A stretch of DNA of 64,000 bases from Litsea cubeba (lineage: Eukaryota; Streptophyta; Magnoliopsida; Laurales; Lauraceae), in contig CM022947.1 in NCBI GenBank assembly GCA_012931725.1, positions 18,793,554 through 18,857,553 on the forward strand. The letters run 5' to 3'. Positions 12,001-25,400 of the stretch are shown here, piece by piece (the first letter of the stretch is position 1; the number at the start of each line of letters is the position of its first letter). The position numbers and the translations under genes are program-made. The notes under the pieces are model-generated. The model searched no databases, was not told where the DNA came from, and saw only the letters and a list, made by a program, of their open reading frames with translations.

Positions 12001-15000
12001 ATGATAGTGATGAGCTTGCGGCAACACTTATGGAGATTGTAAATCAGCTAGAAGTACTCCCCTCCATTCCAAGTAAATATTCTAACTCTTATGAAATTCT
12101 GGGTTCTTCCACAAAGCAACCCGTTCCTTCTATATTATAAAAGCACCAAAGTTAGAATTAAAGCCATTACCTGAACATCTCAAATATGCCTATTTGGGAG
12201 AACATGAGACTTTGCCATGTATCATAGCCAATGATTTGAGTTCTGATGAGGAAAGCAAGTTATTAAAAGTGTTAAAAGCTCACAAGACAGCTTTGGGGTG
12301 GAGCATTGCCGATATCAAAGGTATAAGCCCAACCATGTGCATGCACCGTATCTTGTTAGAAGAAGAGTCTAAACCTACAAGGGAAGCACAAAGGAGACTC
12401 AACCCTCATATGAAGGAGGTTGTCAAAGCAGAAATTCTTAAGCTATTAGACGTTGGGATCATCTACCCAATCTCCGATAGCAAGTGGGTTAGCCCAGTGC
12501 AAGTTGCTCCCAAGAAGAGTGGTATGACAGTGGTAAAGAACGAACATGATGAGCTGATTCCTACTAGAGTTACCACTGGATGGAGGGTATGCATAGACTA
12601 CCGGAAGCTTAACACAGTTACCAGAAAGGATCACTTCCCACTACCATTCATTGATCAAATGTTAGAGAGGCTAGCTGGGCATTCACATTATTGTTTTCTC
12701 GATGGATACAGTGGATACAATCAGATTCCTATTGCTCCAGAGGACCAAGAGAAGACCACTTTTACTTGTCCATTTGGGACATTTGCCTACAGGAGGATGC
12801 CTTTCGGGCTTTGCAATGCACCAGCAACTTTTCAGAGATGCATGATGAGTATTTTCTCCGATATGGTGGAGCGCTTTATTGAGGTATTCATGGACGACTT
12901 CTCTGTCTTTGGATCATCATTTGATAACTGTTTGTATCATCTGGAGTTTGTGCTAAAGAGATGTGAGGAGTGTAATTTGGTGTTAAACTGGGAAAAATGC
13001 CACTTCATGGTGAAACATGGCATTGTACTTGGGCATGTGGTAACAAGCAAGGGGATACAGGTGGATAAGGCTAAGATAGACTTGATCAGCAAACTTCCGC
13101 CACCCACATCCGTGAAGGGAGTACGAAGTTTCCTTGGGCATGCTGGATTCTATCGCAGATTCATTAAGGACTTCTCCAAGATTGCAAGACCACTTTGTTC
13201 ATTGTTACAAAAAGAGGTGGAGTTTGTTTTTTATGAGAATTGCTTGCGAGCATTTGAGCTGCTGAAAATGCTTTTGACATCAGCCCCTATTATCATGGCA
13301 CCTGATTGGAGTTTGCCATTTGAGCTCATGTGTGATGCCAGTGACAATGCTTTGGGGGCTGTGCTTGGCCAAAGAGTAGAGAAGCTTCCACATGTGATTT
13401 ACTACGCCTCCAGGACTCTAAATGATGCACAACTGAACTACTCTACTACTGAGAAGGAACTTCTTGCTGTAATTTTTGCGCTAGAAAAATTCAGATCCTA
13501 CCTTGTTGGGTCTAAGGTAATAATCTACACAGATCATGCAGCATTGAAGTATTTATTGAGCAAGAAGGATGCAAATCCAAGGCTAATTAGATGGGTGTTG
13601 TTACTACAAGAATTTGACCTTGAGATCAAAGATAAGAAGGGCAGTGAGAATGTAGTGGCAGACCATTTATCCAGATTGCTGAATAATGAGGCATTCAAAG
13701 GGGACGAAATTCCGTTAAATGAATCTTTTCCAGATGAACAACTATTTCAGATTACCAAGCTTCCATGGTTTGCAGACTTGGTGAATTACAAGGTTTGTGG
13801 TGAGTTCCCAATGCATTTTACTAATCAAGACAAGAAGAGGATGGTGCACTGACGCAACCAGAGGTTGATAGATCAATCTCCCGAAGGATTGATCGAATCC
13901 AAGCTGGATTCTAGCCCTAAGGCACAGCACAAACCATAACACACGAGAGATAACTCACAAAGATGACTTGGATTAATTGATAAGAAGCATGAAATTTACA
14001 TTAGGGCTCTTCTGTTTATATAGAGCATCATGTATGCTAATGAGGGAAACTACTAATTCTAATTAACAATAAATTTAGAAAGAAAGCAAACAAAGCAATG
14101 TTACTAATCTAAGAATTAGGAAACGGTGAAGCACATGTGGACCCCATCAGTAGGGTCCGTCAAGGCTTGCGGTTGTGGGTCCCTGTCTTGGATAGGGATC
14201 GGACTGCATCAACTCTCCCCGGCTTGAAAGAACTCGACTCCGGCGAGTTAATCGCTTGATAGCGCTCATAAAGATCTGGATTCAGACGCTGGAAGTCCGT
14301 AGCAGTAATCCAGGTAGCATCGGAGACGGGTCTGTTTTGCCAACGAACAAGGAACTTTTGAAAGCCGCCGCGACGAGTAGAAACAATTTGATCATCAAGA
14401 ACATCAATGATTTTATCAGGCGGTGGCGGAACAGCTGGTAATGTAATGAGTTGCTCGTCAGAATCATCTTCATTATCATGCCCACGATAAAGAGTGAGAT
14501 CGGCAACATTGAATGTAGGGCTGATACCAATATCAGACGGTAATTCAAGAGTATATGCATTCGAACTAAGCTTTTTGAGCACTTTGAATGGACCGGTATT
14601 CCTCGGATGTAATTTCTTGTTTGCACCTGGGGGTAACCTATCCGGATGAATACGGACCATAACCATGTCTCCTTCAGAAAATTCCAGAAAACGACGACGT
14701 TTGTCTGCATGAGCCTTGTAACTATCATTGCTGGCTGCAATATGTCGCCGAACTTCATCATGTATTTGTTGCATATGTTTGATGAAGTTATCAGCTTCAG
14801 CACAAGGGCGTGCTTCAACAGGTAAAGGGACAAGATCAATAGGCAAGAGCGGTCGAACACCTGTGACTGCTTCAAACGGTGAAATACCTGTGGACCGATT
14901 AACTGAATTGTTGTAAGCAAATTCAGCCATAGGTAGAATTTGATCCCATGTAGTAATATGATCACGTACAAGGCATCGTAACAATTGGCCAAGGCTTCTA

Positions 15001-18000
15001 TTAACAACTTCAGTTTGACCATCAGTCTGCGGATGATAAGCAGTAGAGAAGTGAAGCTTTGTTTTTGCTGTCATCCACAAAGTCTTCCAAAAGTAACTCA
15101 TAAATTTAGTGTCACGATCTGAAACGATTGTTTTGGGGAGGCCATGAAGACGGACAACCTCTTTGAAGAACAGTTGAGCTACTTTATAAGCATCAGATGT
15201 TGTGTTGCATGGAATAAAATGAGCCATTTTAGAAAAAACGATCAACAACAACGAAGATGGAATCAAATTTCCGTACAGTCTTTGGAAGTCCTAACACAAA
15301 ATCCATACTGATATTTTCCCATGGTGTATTAGGAATAGGCAATGGCTGATATAAAACCTGTGTTTTTCTTGTTTCCTTTAGCCAATTGACAGGTGCGACA
15401 TCTCTCACATATGCTGATAACAAGAACCGCATGCGCGGCCAATAGAAAACGATCATCCACAAGAGTGAGTGTCTTGTCACGTCCCAAATGACCACTACAA
15501 CCTCCAGAATGTAATTCACGAACAACATGTTCTCGAATAGAAGTAGCAGGGAGGCAAAGTTTGTTACCTCGGAATAAGAATCCATCATGAAGGCTGTAAT
15601 GAGGGTGCTTATCCTTGTTGCCGTTAAGAAAATCTGCAAAGATGATACCGAAATCCTTGTCATTTGGATATTCGTGCTTTATTTGGTCAAAACCTGTAAC
15701 AGTGACTGCCATAGTAGTGAGAAGATGTTTCCGACGACTCAAAGCATCAGCTACGATATTTTCTTTGCCAGCTTTATGACGGAGACTGAATGTGTATTGT
15801 TGAAGGAAAGAGCTCCATTTAATTCGACGATCACTAACATGTTGCTGGGACTGTATATGCTTCAATGCCTCGTGATCGGAATATAAGACAAAGTCGTTGC
15901 CAACCAAGTAATGACGCCAGTATCGCAATGCTTGCACAACGGCGTAGAATTCCAGATCATAAATAGAGTATCGGCGTTTGGCATCGGAGAGCTTTTCGCT
16001 AAAAAATGCAATCGGATGACCTTCTTGGCTAAGAACTCCTCCAATGCCGACCTGGGAAGCATCACAAGCAACTTCAAAGACTTTGTTAAAATCTGGAAGT
16101 CGAAGGACAGGGGCTTCCGTGATCAAGCTCTTGATTTCGCCAAATGCTCTAGTTGCTGCACTTGTCCATTTAAATTCACCCTGTTTCATACAATTAGTGA
16201 TTGGAGCCATAATACTGCTGAAATCTCGAATGAACCTTTTATAGAAAGTAGCAAGTCCGTGAAAACTACGAACTTCAGTGAGAGTTTGTGGAACAGGCCA
16301 ATCGAGGATAGCTTGAATCTTGGATGGGTCCATTGCGATACCCTTAGAAGAGACAACAAAGCCAAGGAAAATCACAGAATGGCTCATAAAAGTACACTTC
16401 TTCAGATTAGCATAGAAGCGTTCCCGGCGAAGAAGTTCAAAGATGCTCTTCAAGTGATCAAGATGCTCCCGTTTGGATTTACTATAAATCAAGATATCAT
16501 CGAAGTAGACAACAACGAACTTTCCAATAAACGGGTTGAGCAATTGATTCATAACACGCATGAATGTGCTAGGAGCATTAGAAAGACCAAAAGGCATAAC
16601 AAGCCATTCATAAAGACCATCTTTAGTTTTAAAGGCTGTCTTCCATTCATCACCTGGCCTAATTCTAATTTGATGATAACCACTGCGAAGATCAATTTTA
16701 GAAAAAACAGAAGCACTATTCATTAGATCAAGCATATCATCAAGTCGAGGAATAGGAAAGCGATACTTTACAGTGATTTTATTGATGGCACGACTATCCA
16801 CGCACATACGCCAGCTTCCATCCTTTTTTGGTGTGAGGAGAGCGGGTACGGCACATGGACTTAGGCTTTCCCGAATATATCCCCGTAGCAATAGATCATC
16901 AACTTGTTTCTTGAGTTCAGCATGTTTCGGAAGGACTCATCCGATAAGCACGAAGATTAGGGAGAGAGGCTCCAGGAGTTAAATCTATTGCATGTTGGAT
17001 GTCTCGCATTGGTGGCAATTCATTGGGAAGCTCATCAGGAATTAAATCAGAAAATTCATCGAGCAATGGTTGGACCTCTTGGGGAGGGGATGGGGTGGAA
17101 TTTTTACTTGATTCGGTCACTTGTCTAGTAACCAAAGCATACATCACACCTTGCTCTTGACTTTCAACTTCAAATTTGCGCATGGTGAGGATGTGAGGAG
17201 AGGCAGTATGAGTAGATTGCTTTACAGAAAATGGAGTTGCCATGGGCTTCAACTGAATTTGGCGTCCATTCCATTTGAAAGTGTAGGTGTTATCCGAATG
17301 ATCAGTGATGACTTTCAAGCGCCTCAGCCAAGGTCTGCCAAATAAAATGTGGGCAACATTCATTGGAATAACATCACATTTGACATTATCTTCATACGAG
17401 CCCATCTTCAAGGGAACAATGCACTGGCGGTTGACGGGAATTGAATAATCATTTACCCATGCAACTCTGTAAGGTCTCGGGTGCTTTATAGTTGGCAACT
17501 GAAGTTTATCAACTGCATCTTTGGATATGACGCTCATAGCACTTCCACCATCAATGATGGCATTGCAAGCTCGTCCTTTACAAGTGACTCTTGTTCGGAA
17601 AATAGGAGCTTGGTTTTCATCGTCTTCTTCAATACCATCTGCAACCAATAGGCGGCGGTGAAGGAAAAGTAATGGGCTGTCATCATCAGCTGTGTAGACT
17701 TCAAGTGCGGACTCTGGATCTGTTGGAAATTGTGCATCAGGTTTCTCCACTTCGATTTCCTCATCATACTGTTCATCATCATAAGGTTCACCATCACAAT
17801 GCAGATTCCTGTGAGGACATTCTCTAGCATAATGACCTCGATTTTTGCAAGAATGACAGACAATGTCGCGCTTAGCGATTATCCCAGTGCCTCTAGCATT
17901 ATTCTGATTTGGTGTCCACTTTTGATTGAGCTGAGGATTCTGTGGACCCTGCGGTGAAGCTTGTGGCTGCCTTTGGAGTTGGTTCTGTGGTTGGTTTGAA

Positions 18001-18915
18001 GGTGGTCGGAACCCTTGCTGTGGAGTCCGATTGAAAGTAGAATCGGGACCTTTTTTATAGGGCTCCCCGGCTTGGTTACCGAAACGTCGCCCAGGGTGTT
18101 GACGCAGGGTTTGCTCAACGCGTCGTGCCTTGCTAGAAATTGCATCAACAGTGGCAAAGTCAAATACAGCCAATTTATCCTGTATATCTGGACGCAATCT
18201 TTCTCGATAACGGGTGACCATCAAGCGATCATCTTCATTAGATTTGCATCGAATACAAAGCTCATGGAACTTATGAGTGTATTCATCTATGGTCATAGAA
18301 CCTTGCTGAAGATTGATAAGCTCGCTATTAAATGAATCAATGTAGTCAGAAGGCAAGAACTTATCTTCCAGTCTTTCTTTCATAATTTCCCAACGTGTAA
18401 TAGGAGGGCGACCCATTTGCACATTGTGGTCATCAATATTTTTCCACCAAATTCGAGCAGGACCTTTTAACTTCATCTTGACAAAAGCGACTCGTTGAGG
18501 ATCTTCAATATGATACCAAGTGAAATAATCCTCAATTGAAGTAAGCCAATCTAGAAGGGCACGAGCATCACCTTGACCAGAAAATTCAGCAACCTCTAAT
18601 TTGATTTTCCGCGAGAGATCATCTTGGCGCGGGCCAGGCGGAAAATTGTCAGCGGCTCGGTCTGCAAAGAGACGTTGAAAGAACTCTTGGATTGATTCTC
18701 TGGGAATATTTTCCAAGTGGTGAGAGTGTGAACCAGAAGTGCTGGAAGATTCGCCATGAGGGTTTGAAGGAGCCTTAGCAAGTTCATTGACAGTGAGTTG
18801 TAAGGCGTCGACCCGTTCATATAAATCTCTTATGCAATCATCGCGCTGAATGTCAGAGAGTCTGCCACGAAAATTTTGCCCGGTGCGAGTAGCCATGGAC
18901 GCAGACCAAAAATTC

Positions 18916-18956
<41 letters not shown>

Positions 18957-19369
18957 GCTAGTGGGCCGGGCCGGGTGTGGCTAAACCCAGTGGCAGGCAG
19001 CAGGTCAGGCCCAAACTGTGGCCCAGTTTATAGCCCAGGCAGAAGATCCTTTCTGTCTCCTCGGAATCTGTGCGCAGAGAGAAATAAAAACAGAAAGAAG
19101 AACGGATTTGTGTTTAGTGAAGCTTACTGCTTGAAGAAGAAAGCGGAGGAGATGAGGGGAGAGAGTGAGGCCGTGGCGACGACAGTGAGAAGCGACGACT
19201 CTGAGAAGGCTAAGCCGGTGACGACGACGATGGCTGCTTCGTTCGGGCAGTGGTGCCGTGATGCAGAACAGCGAGACGGTGATGAAAACGATTGACGGTG
19301 CAAGGTATGCTTCTAACGCAGAGCTCCTTCTCCTCTTTCTTCTATTCTCTCTTCTTCTTCTGTCCTCTG

Positions 19370-19401
<32 letters not shown>

Positions 19402-22400
19402 CGCCTGGGTTGGTTCCGACGAGGCAGAGAGTGGATTATGGCAGATTTGAGATTGGGTTAATGGAGATGTTGTGTCTGGGATCGTGACAGTGGGCCTGGG
19501 GGTCTCAAATTTTGAGAAATTGGGTTCAGGGATATTTTAGGGTAGGGTTTGGCTTGATGATGCTGGGAGAGGAAGGGGAGTGCGCTGGGGTTTGGGAATT
19601 AGGGTTTCGGGATTTTGGGGAATTTGGGGATTTGGGGAAAAAGTGTCTGGGATGGGGTTTTTTTGACGGTTTGTGTGATTTAGGGTTTGGTTTGGGGACT
19701 GATGGTGGGTTCGGGATTTTTGGGTGTTCGGCCGTGACAATGGCGATGGTTCAGAGATTAAGGGTTGGGGTTTTGGTGTTGGTAGGGTGTAGGGCTGACT
19801 GTGACAGGATTTCGGGGGACTTAGGTTTCGGTGGAGTGGACAATAGGGATGGTCAGTGATGGGTTGATGATGATGGATGGATGGGTGGGGTGGAATCGAT
19901 GGTAGAGGATGGAAGGAGGAAGATGATGATGGGACAGAGGTTTCGAAAAGAAAATCCGGGAAGGAGTGATCGTTCTTCGGCTCTGATACCAATTTGACGC
20001 AACCAGAGGTTGATAGATCAATCTCCCGAAGGATTGATCGAATCCAAGCTGGATTCTAGCCCTAAGGCACAGCACAAACCATAACACACGAGAGATAACT
20101 CACAAAGATGACTTGGATTAATTGATAAGAAGCATGAAATTTACATTAGGGCTCTTCTGTTTATATAGAGCATCATGTATGCTAATGAGGGAAACTACTA
20201 ATTCTAATTAACAATAAATTTAGAAAGAAAGCAAACAAAGCAATGTTACTAATCTAAGAATTAGGAAACGGTGAAGCACATGTGGACCCCATCAGTAGGG
20301 TCCGTCAAGGCTTGCGGTTGTGGGTCCCTGTCTTGGATAGGGATCGGACTGCATCATGCACATGGCACGTTTCTATTACTGGGATGACCCATATTTGTTC
20401 AAGTACTGCTCAGATCAGATCATTAGAAGATGTGTACCAGAGGAAGAGGTTCAAAGCATCTTAACACATTGCCACAGTAAGTCGTGTGAAGGACATTTTG
20501 GAGGAAAGAAGACAGCTGCTAAGATACTTCAATCTGGTTTCTTTTGGCCCTCTATATTTAAAGATGCACATACTTTTTGTTTAAGTTGTGATAGATGCCA
20601 ACGAATGGGGAACATTTCTTCATGGAATCAAATGCCACTGAAGGGCATACAAGAGGTGGAGCTCTTTGACGTGTGGGGGATTGATTTTATGGGACCATTC
20701 CCATCATCCTATGGTTATCTCTACATTCTGGTAGAAGTAGACTATGTGTCCAAATGGGTAGAGGCTATCCCAAGTAAAACAAATGACCACAAGGTGGTTT
20801 TGGAATTTCTGAAGAACATGATATTTGCAAGATTTGGGACACCCAGAGCAATCATTAGTGATGGTGGCAGTCACTTCAAAAATAGGTCTTTTGAAGCATT
20901 AATGAAGAAATATGGGATAACTCACAAGGTAGCTACTCCGTACCACCCTCAGACTAGTGGCCAGGTAGAAGTGAGTAATAGAGAGATCAAGCAGATTTTA
21001 GAAAAGACAGTGCAGCCCAACAGGAAAGATTGGTATTTAAGGCTGAATGATGCGCTTTGGGCATATAGGACAGCCTACAAGACTCCTATAGGCATGTCTC
21101 CATATCGTTTGGTCTATGGGAAAGCATGTCATCTGCCGGTAGAATTGGAGCACAGGGCATTCTGGGCGATCAAGAAATTTAATTTTGATATGAAGGAGGC
21201 AGGTGAGAAGAGGAAGTTACAACTGAATGAACTTGAGGAGCTACGATATGAAGCATATGAGAATGCCAAGCTGTATAAAGAGAAGACTAAAATATTCCAT
21301 GATAAGAAGCTATTAAGGAAGACGTTTGTGGTGGGACAAAAGGTATTACTTTTCGATTCTAGACTCAAATTATTTCCAGGGAAGCTAAAGTCCAGATGGT
21401 GTGGCCCGTTCGAGGTCACTCAGGTATTTGAGCATGGGGCAATTGAGATCAATAATCCAAAGAATGGTAACAAGTTCAAAGTCAATGGACATAGGCTCAA
21501 GCCCTATTGGGACCAGATTTTTGACAAGGATGTGGATGTGATTACATTCATCGATTCCCCTTCCGCTTGATAGAGAAGCACAGTCTGGCTGAAGACTCTA
21601 AAGCAAGCACTACTGGGAGGTAGCCCTGATCTTTGCAAGGAAAAGTTGAGGATGGCGATTCAGAGCTGGCGGTGTACTCCATATCCAGCTGAGTTCTTTT
21701 ATCCTTTTCTTTGTCCTTCTATTTTTCTTTTATGTTATTAGTGTTTTCTTCTTACTTTATTTTACAACATTGGGGACAATGTTTAATTTCAGTTTGGGGG
21801 AAGAGTCTTAGTCATTAAAAGAGTCATTATAGTCAAAAATACATAAAAGTTTTAAATTTTTTTTTCGAAAATCACAAAAATATTTGTTTTTCTTTGAGTC
21901 AATAGTTCCTTCCTACCACAATGATGAGAAATGATGATTTGTCTTGCATGGTTCATCGAACTTAATTATGCTAGTTCTTTTTATTATTCAATTGTTGTAA
22001 ATCTCGTTTAAGCATGTTGACCTATCACTGTGTGGATTACAATGCTGATATAGTCTGAGGTTGAAAGCTCGCACACAATTGAATGATTAGATGCTTTTGG
22101 TGAAAACTTGTGCAACCTAGTGAGATTTGAGCCTAAATGCTTATTCTTGAGAGGGTTATATGCTGAGTGATATGATCTTTCATTTCTTGATCTATATGAT
22201 GCAATTGATTTCATTATCATTCTTTGATCACATGTTCTGACTTTTTTATGGAAAAAACATGCTAGAACTCTCATTTTTATCCGATTGAGGCAAATTTCGA
22301 CTACATGAACCATAGGAGATGATTTTAGGCCATGTTTAACTAGTTTGTGCTTTTCTATCCATCCCCTTTGATGTTTACCGCTAGTTATCCATGTTGAGCC

Positions 22401-25400
22401 TTAATTAAGCCAGTTCTTGCACCCATACCAACTCCTAAGTTTGGGGGAGTTACCTTACCATATGTATAGCCTTACCTTATCTAAGGAAGTATAAAGATGA
22501 ATTCAAGGTTCATTACAAAATGTGTGCAAGGCTTGAGAAAAAGAAAAATAAAAAGAAAAGTTGTCGTTACCCTACATCTCCATAGTATTGTGTGTAAAAA
22601 AAAAGGAAACGAGAAAAAAAAACATATATAAAAAAAACATAAAAAAAAGAATAAAGGAGGGTACACGTGTGACTCAGCAATGTGGAAATTCAAAATGCAA
22701 GCATTCACCGCCAAAAAATCAGAAGTGTATAAAGGAACCTGAACTGTGATTCCACGCAAATTCCTTATATCTTGTTATCCATTTCCTTTCATTCTTAACC
22801 CTTCACCCTAGCCCCATGATAACCTATGTGCAAAAGTCCTACTTGATTCTAGGTGAAGTGTAGTCCCAGTGTGGAGATGAGATGGAATGGGAGCCTATGG
22901 TGTGTGATTTCACTTCAAGCATGTGGTATTTTTCATGAGATCATTATCTGTTCACTCTTAGCCAATTATTGAGTGTTTTATTGTGAGTGTATGCATGGTG
23001 AGGATTGAAGTTAAACTGAATTGCAAAAATGATTGTTTAGTTGTGTGAAAGCCTAAACTAAAAGTTATGTTGGCATTGTTTTACACACGACCCTTTTGAG
23101 CATGTGGATTGTGAACTGGTTGAAACTCTTGCTTCTTTGATTCATGTATTGATCAGACATCTCTGAGACAAATGGTGGAAGGATAGGTTTCATATTTTAG
23201 TGTTTTTATTTTCTCCCTTGTTTATTTTATTGTTTTGCTCGAGGACTAGCAAAAGGTAAGTTTGGGGGAATTTGATAAGTGCTTAATTGTTTGCAATCTA
23301 AGCCCTAATATTTGATTCATCTTGTGCTAGTCATAATTATTTTATTAGATTTTACATAGTTTTGTTAATTTTTATGCTAAGGTCAAAAGGAGCAAAAAGA
23401 GAGGAATTAATGAAGAGGATGATGGGCGTGAATCCCAAAGAAGGACCATGGTGGGTCCCATTCAAGATAATCCAAATTTCAAGAAGACTTTCTAATTATT
23501 CGGACAACTTACAATTCAAATCAAAGAAGGAAAGAATTAGAGAAAGAAATTCTAATCAAAGAAGAAGAGCAAAAGAAAGAAAGAAGAAACCCAATCTAGG
23601 GTTACACGCACCAAATAGGGCCCACTTTTATGTCAAAAGTTCAGATTTAATTCCTTGCAATTAATCTCAGATTTGTGGGTCCATGTGAATAAGTTTCTAG
23701 AAGATACAAGTGGGACCAGATTTAGAAAGCTTGCTAATCAAGAAAAGAAGACTCCTAATTCAATCTAATTAGGAAACAAAATTTTAAAGAAAGTTGGAGA
23801 CCTATTTCTACAAGGGAAATAAGTACTAAGAGGGCTGTTGCAAGACTTATAAATAGCATATGAACAGTGCACGTCCAGCCATAAAACATCACACAAACCA
23901 TCCACAAATCAGCTACTATAATCCACAAACCCTAGCAGCCGTACAGCACTATTGGGAGCACCTTTGGAGCATCTTTTGGAGAGCTTTTGGAGGAGGAATA
24001 AAGGGGAAAAGCTGCTGGCCATCCACTACTTCACCATCATCTTCTAGTTTTCTTCTTATGACTCTACTTTCTAGTTTATTTTTCATTAAAAACATGAGTA
24101 GCTAATTTTTTAGGGCTAGGGTGTAATTGAAACCCTAGCCTAGTTCTATGTAGTCTCTTTTGGCATCTTTTAATTCAGATTTCAGTTTTATTGGTTGAGA
24201 TTCTAAACCATGTTATTAATTGATGAGTTGTGTATATGCCATGCCAACCATGTGATGTTCAATTAATTTTACGAGTAGCTAACTTAATTTTGATTGATCT
24301 TGATGTTATGCATCTAGGGTTTAGAACCATGAATAATCTAAGTATATGCCATGCTTAGACTCATGCATTTATCTTTCCCATTGTTTTTATGCATTATGTT
24401 TGTTTTGACTAGGACATATGCCATGCTTAGTTTTTGCATCATAATGAGCAATTCATGTAGTATGCCACTCATGAATTAGGTTTAGGGGAATAATAATCTA
24501 GACGAAATCTGATTTTTTATTAAAAGATAATAAGGGGCATGCATAGGATTGGTTAGGGGAGTAGATGAAACCCTAGTTCATTCATTCATTATTACTGTTT
24601 TTCAATTCTCATACTAGTTGTTTTTAGGTTACTTTCCAATTAGCTTTTGATACTTTAAATTACTATTTTTTTTATAGTTTAATTCCACTTTTCATCTTCA
24701 ATAATTTATTTTAATATTCTGATTTTTAGTTAATTTTGACATCGTTTTATCACAAGTCTTCGTGGGATCGACCTCGTACTTACAATTCACTACACTACAT
24801 AGTGATCTTGTGCGCTTGCGAGTTTTTAATTGTGTGCATACTAGTAACTTATTTCTAGGTTGTTTGGTGCATACCAAGGTTCTCACCAAAAGTGAAAACA
24901 TCCATGATATCCCCAATTGTACATGTTAACAAGACATTTCAGCCCCATTTTTAATCTAAAACAAACCATGACCCTGATTTTATCATTTCTTTCTAAGATA
25001 TTTTAATCTTCGCCTTGCAAAATCTTTGATAAATAATGAAGTCCCAAAGTATCTTATTTAAAACCATAGTAATGTTAAAAAAGAAATATAAGCCGGAGTA
25101 ACTGAGCAATTAGAAGAGTCAACAAATGGTAGGCGAGTAGTCATATGGGAGAGGACAGGGAACTAGCCCCATGAAATGGGCTTGGGACCATGTCATGGGC
25201 CCATCGTGTGGGCCCTGGCCCTCCAAGCATGCAATTACATCACACAGGATCAGCAATGAAGAAACCAAAAGAAAACATGATACAATGTTCATTGTTACAT
25301 TAAAGATTACATATTAAGAAGACAGCAACTGGGAGAGAAAAAATAATTGGAGGGTAGAACTGCACAGTTTGAGCTTTATTGCTTGAACGAGAAATACATA

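Larger units (their letters stand above)
13850..20356 (-). mobile_element. Chromovirus (Ty3/gypsy) nested in Athila
   Basis: A 6507 bp element with two 362 bp LTRs (13850-14211 and 19995-20356) that I read as identical. It is flanked by a perfect TSD TGCAC (13845-13849 and 20357-20361). On the minus strand the order is 5' LTR, tRNA-iMet primer site, leader, gag-protease, RT-RNase H, integrase, chromodomain, polypurine tract, 3' LTR. The chromodomain places it among chromoviruses. RT motifs (RSFHGLATFYKRF) resemble the CRM/Galadriel groups, but I cannot separate these by eye. Identical LTRs suggest a very recent insertion, yet pol carries several single-base frame breaks. Confidence 0.95.
7659..24876 (+). 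mobile_element. Athila-lineage Ty3/gypsy LTR retrotransposon
   Basis: The element begins TGATAAGT and ends GCATACCA, with LTRs of 1642 bp (7659-9300) and 1604 bp (23273-24876). It is bounded by a perfect 5 bp target duplication AGGTT (7654-7658 and 24877-24881). The order is gag, protease, reverse transcriptase, RNase H, integrase on the plus strand, antisense to UBR7. The FMDDFSVFG box and a tRNA-Asp primer site indicate the Athila lineage. By eye the LTRs differ at about 16 positions plus one deletion, roughly 1 percent. A chromovirus sits between the RNase H and integrase coding parts. Frameshifts break the gag-pol frame. Confidence 0.95.

Noticed and set aside
18876..19859. Plus-strand ORFs with long Phe runs and Gly-rich protein
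   Set aside because: They are antisense to the chromovirus leader, built on T runs and G-rich repeats, with no known domain.
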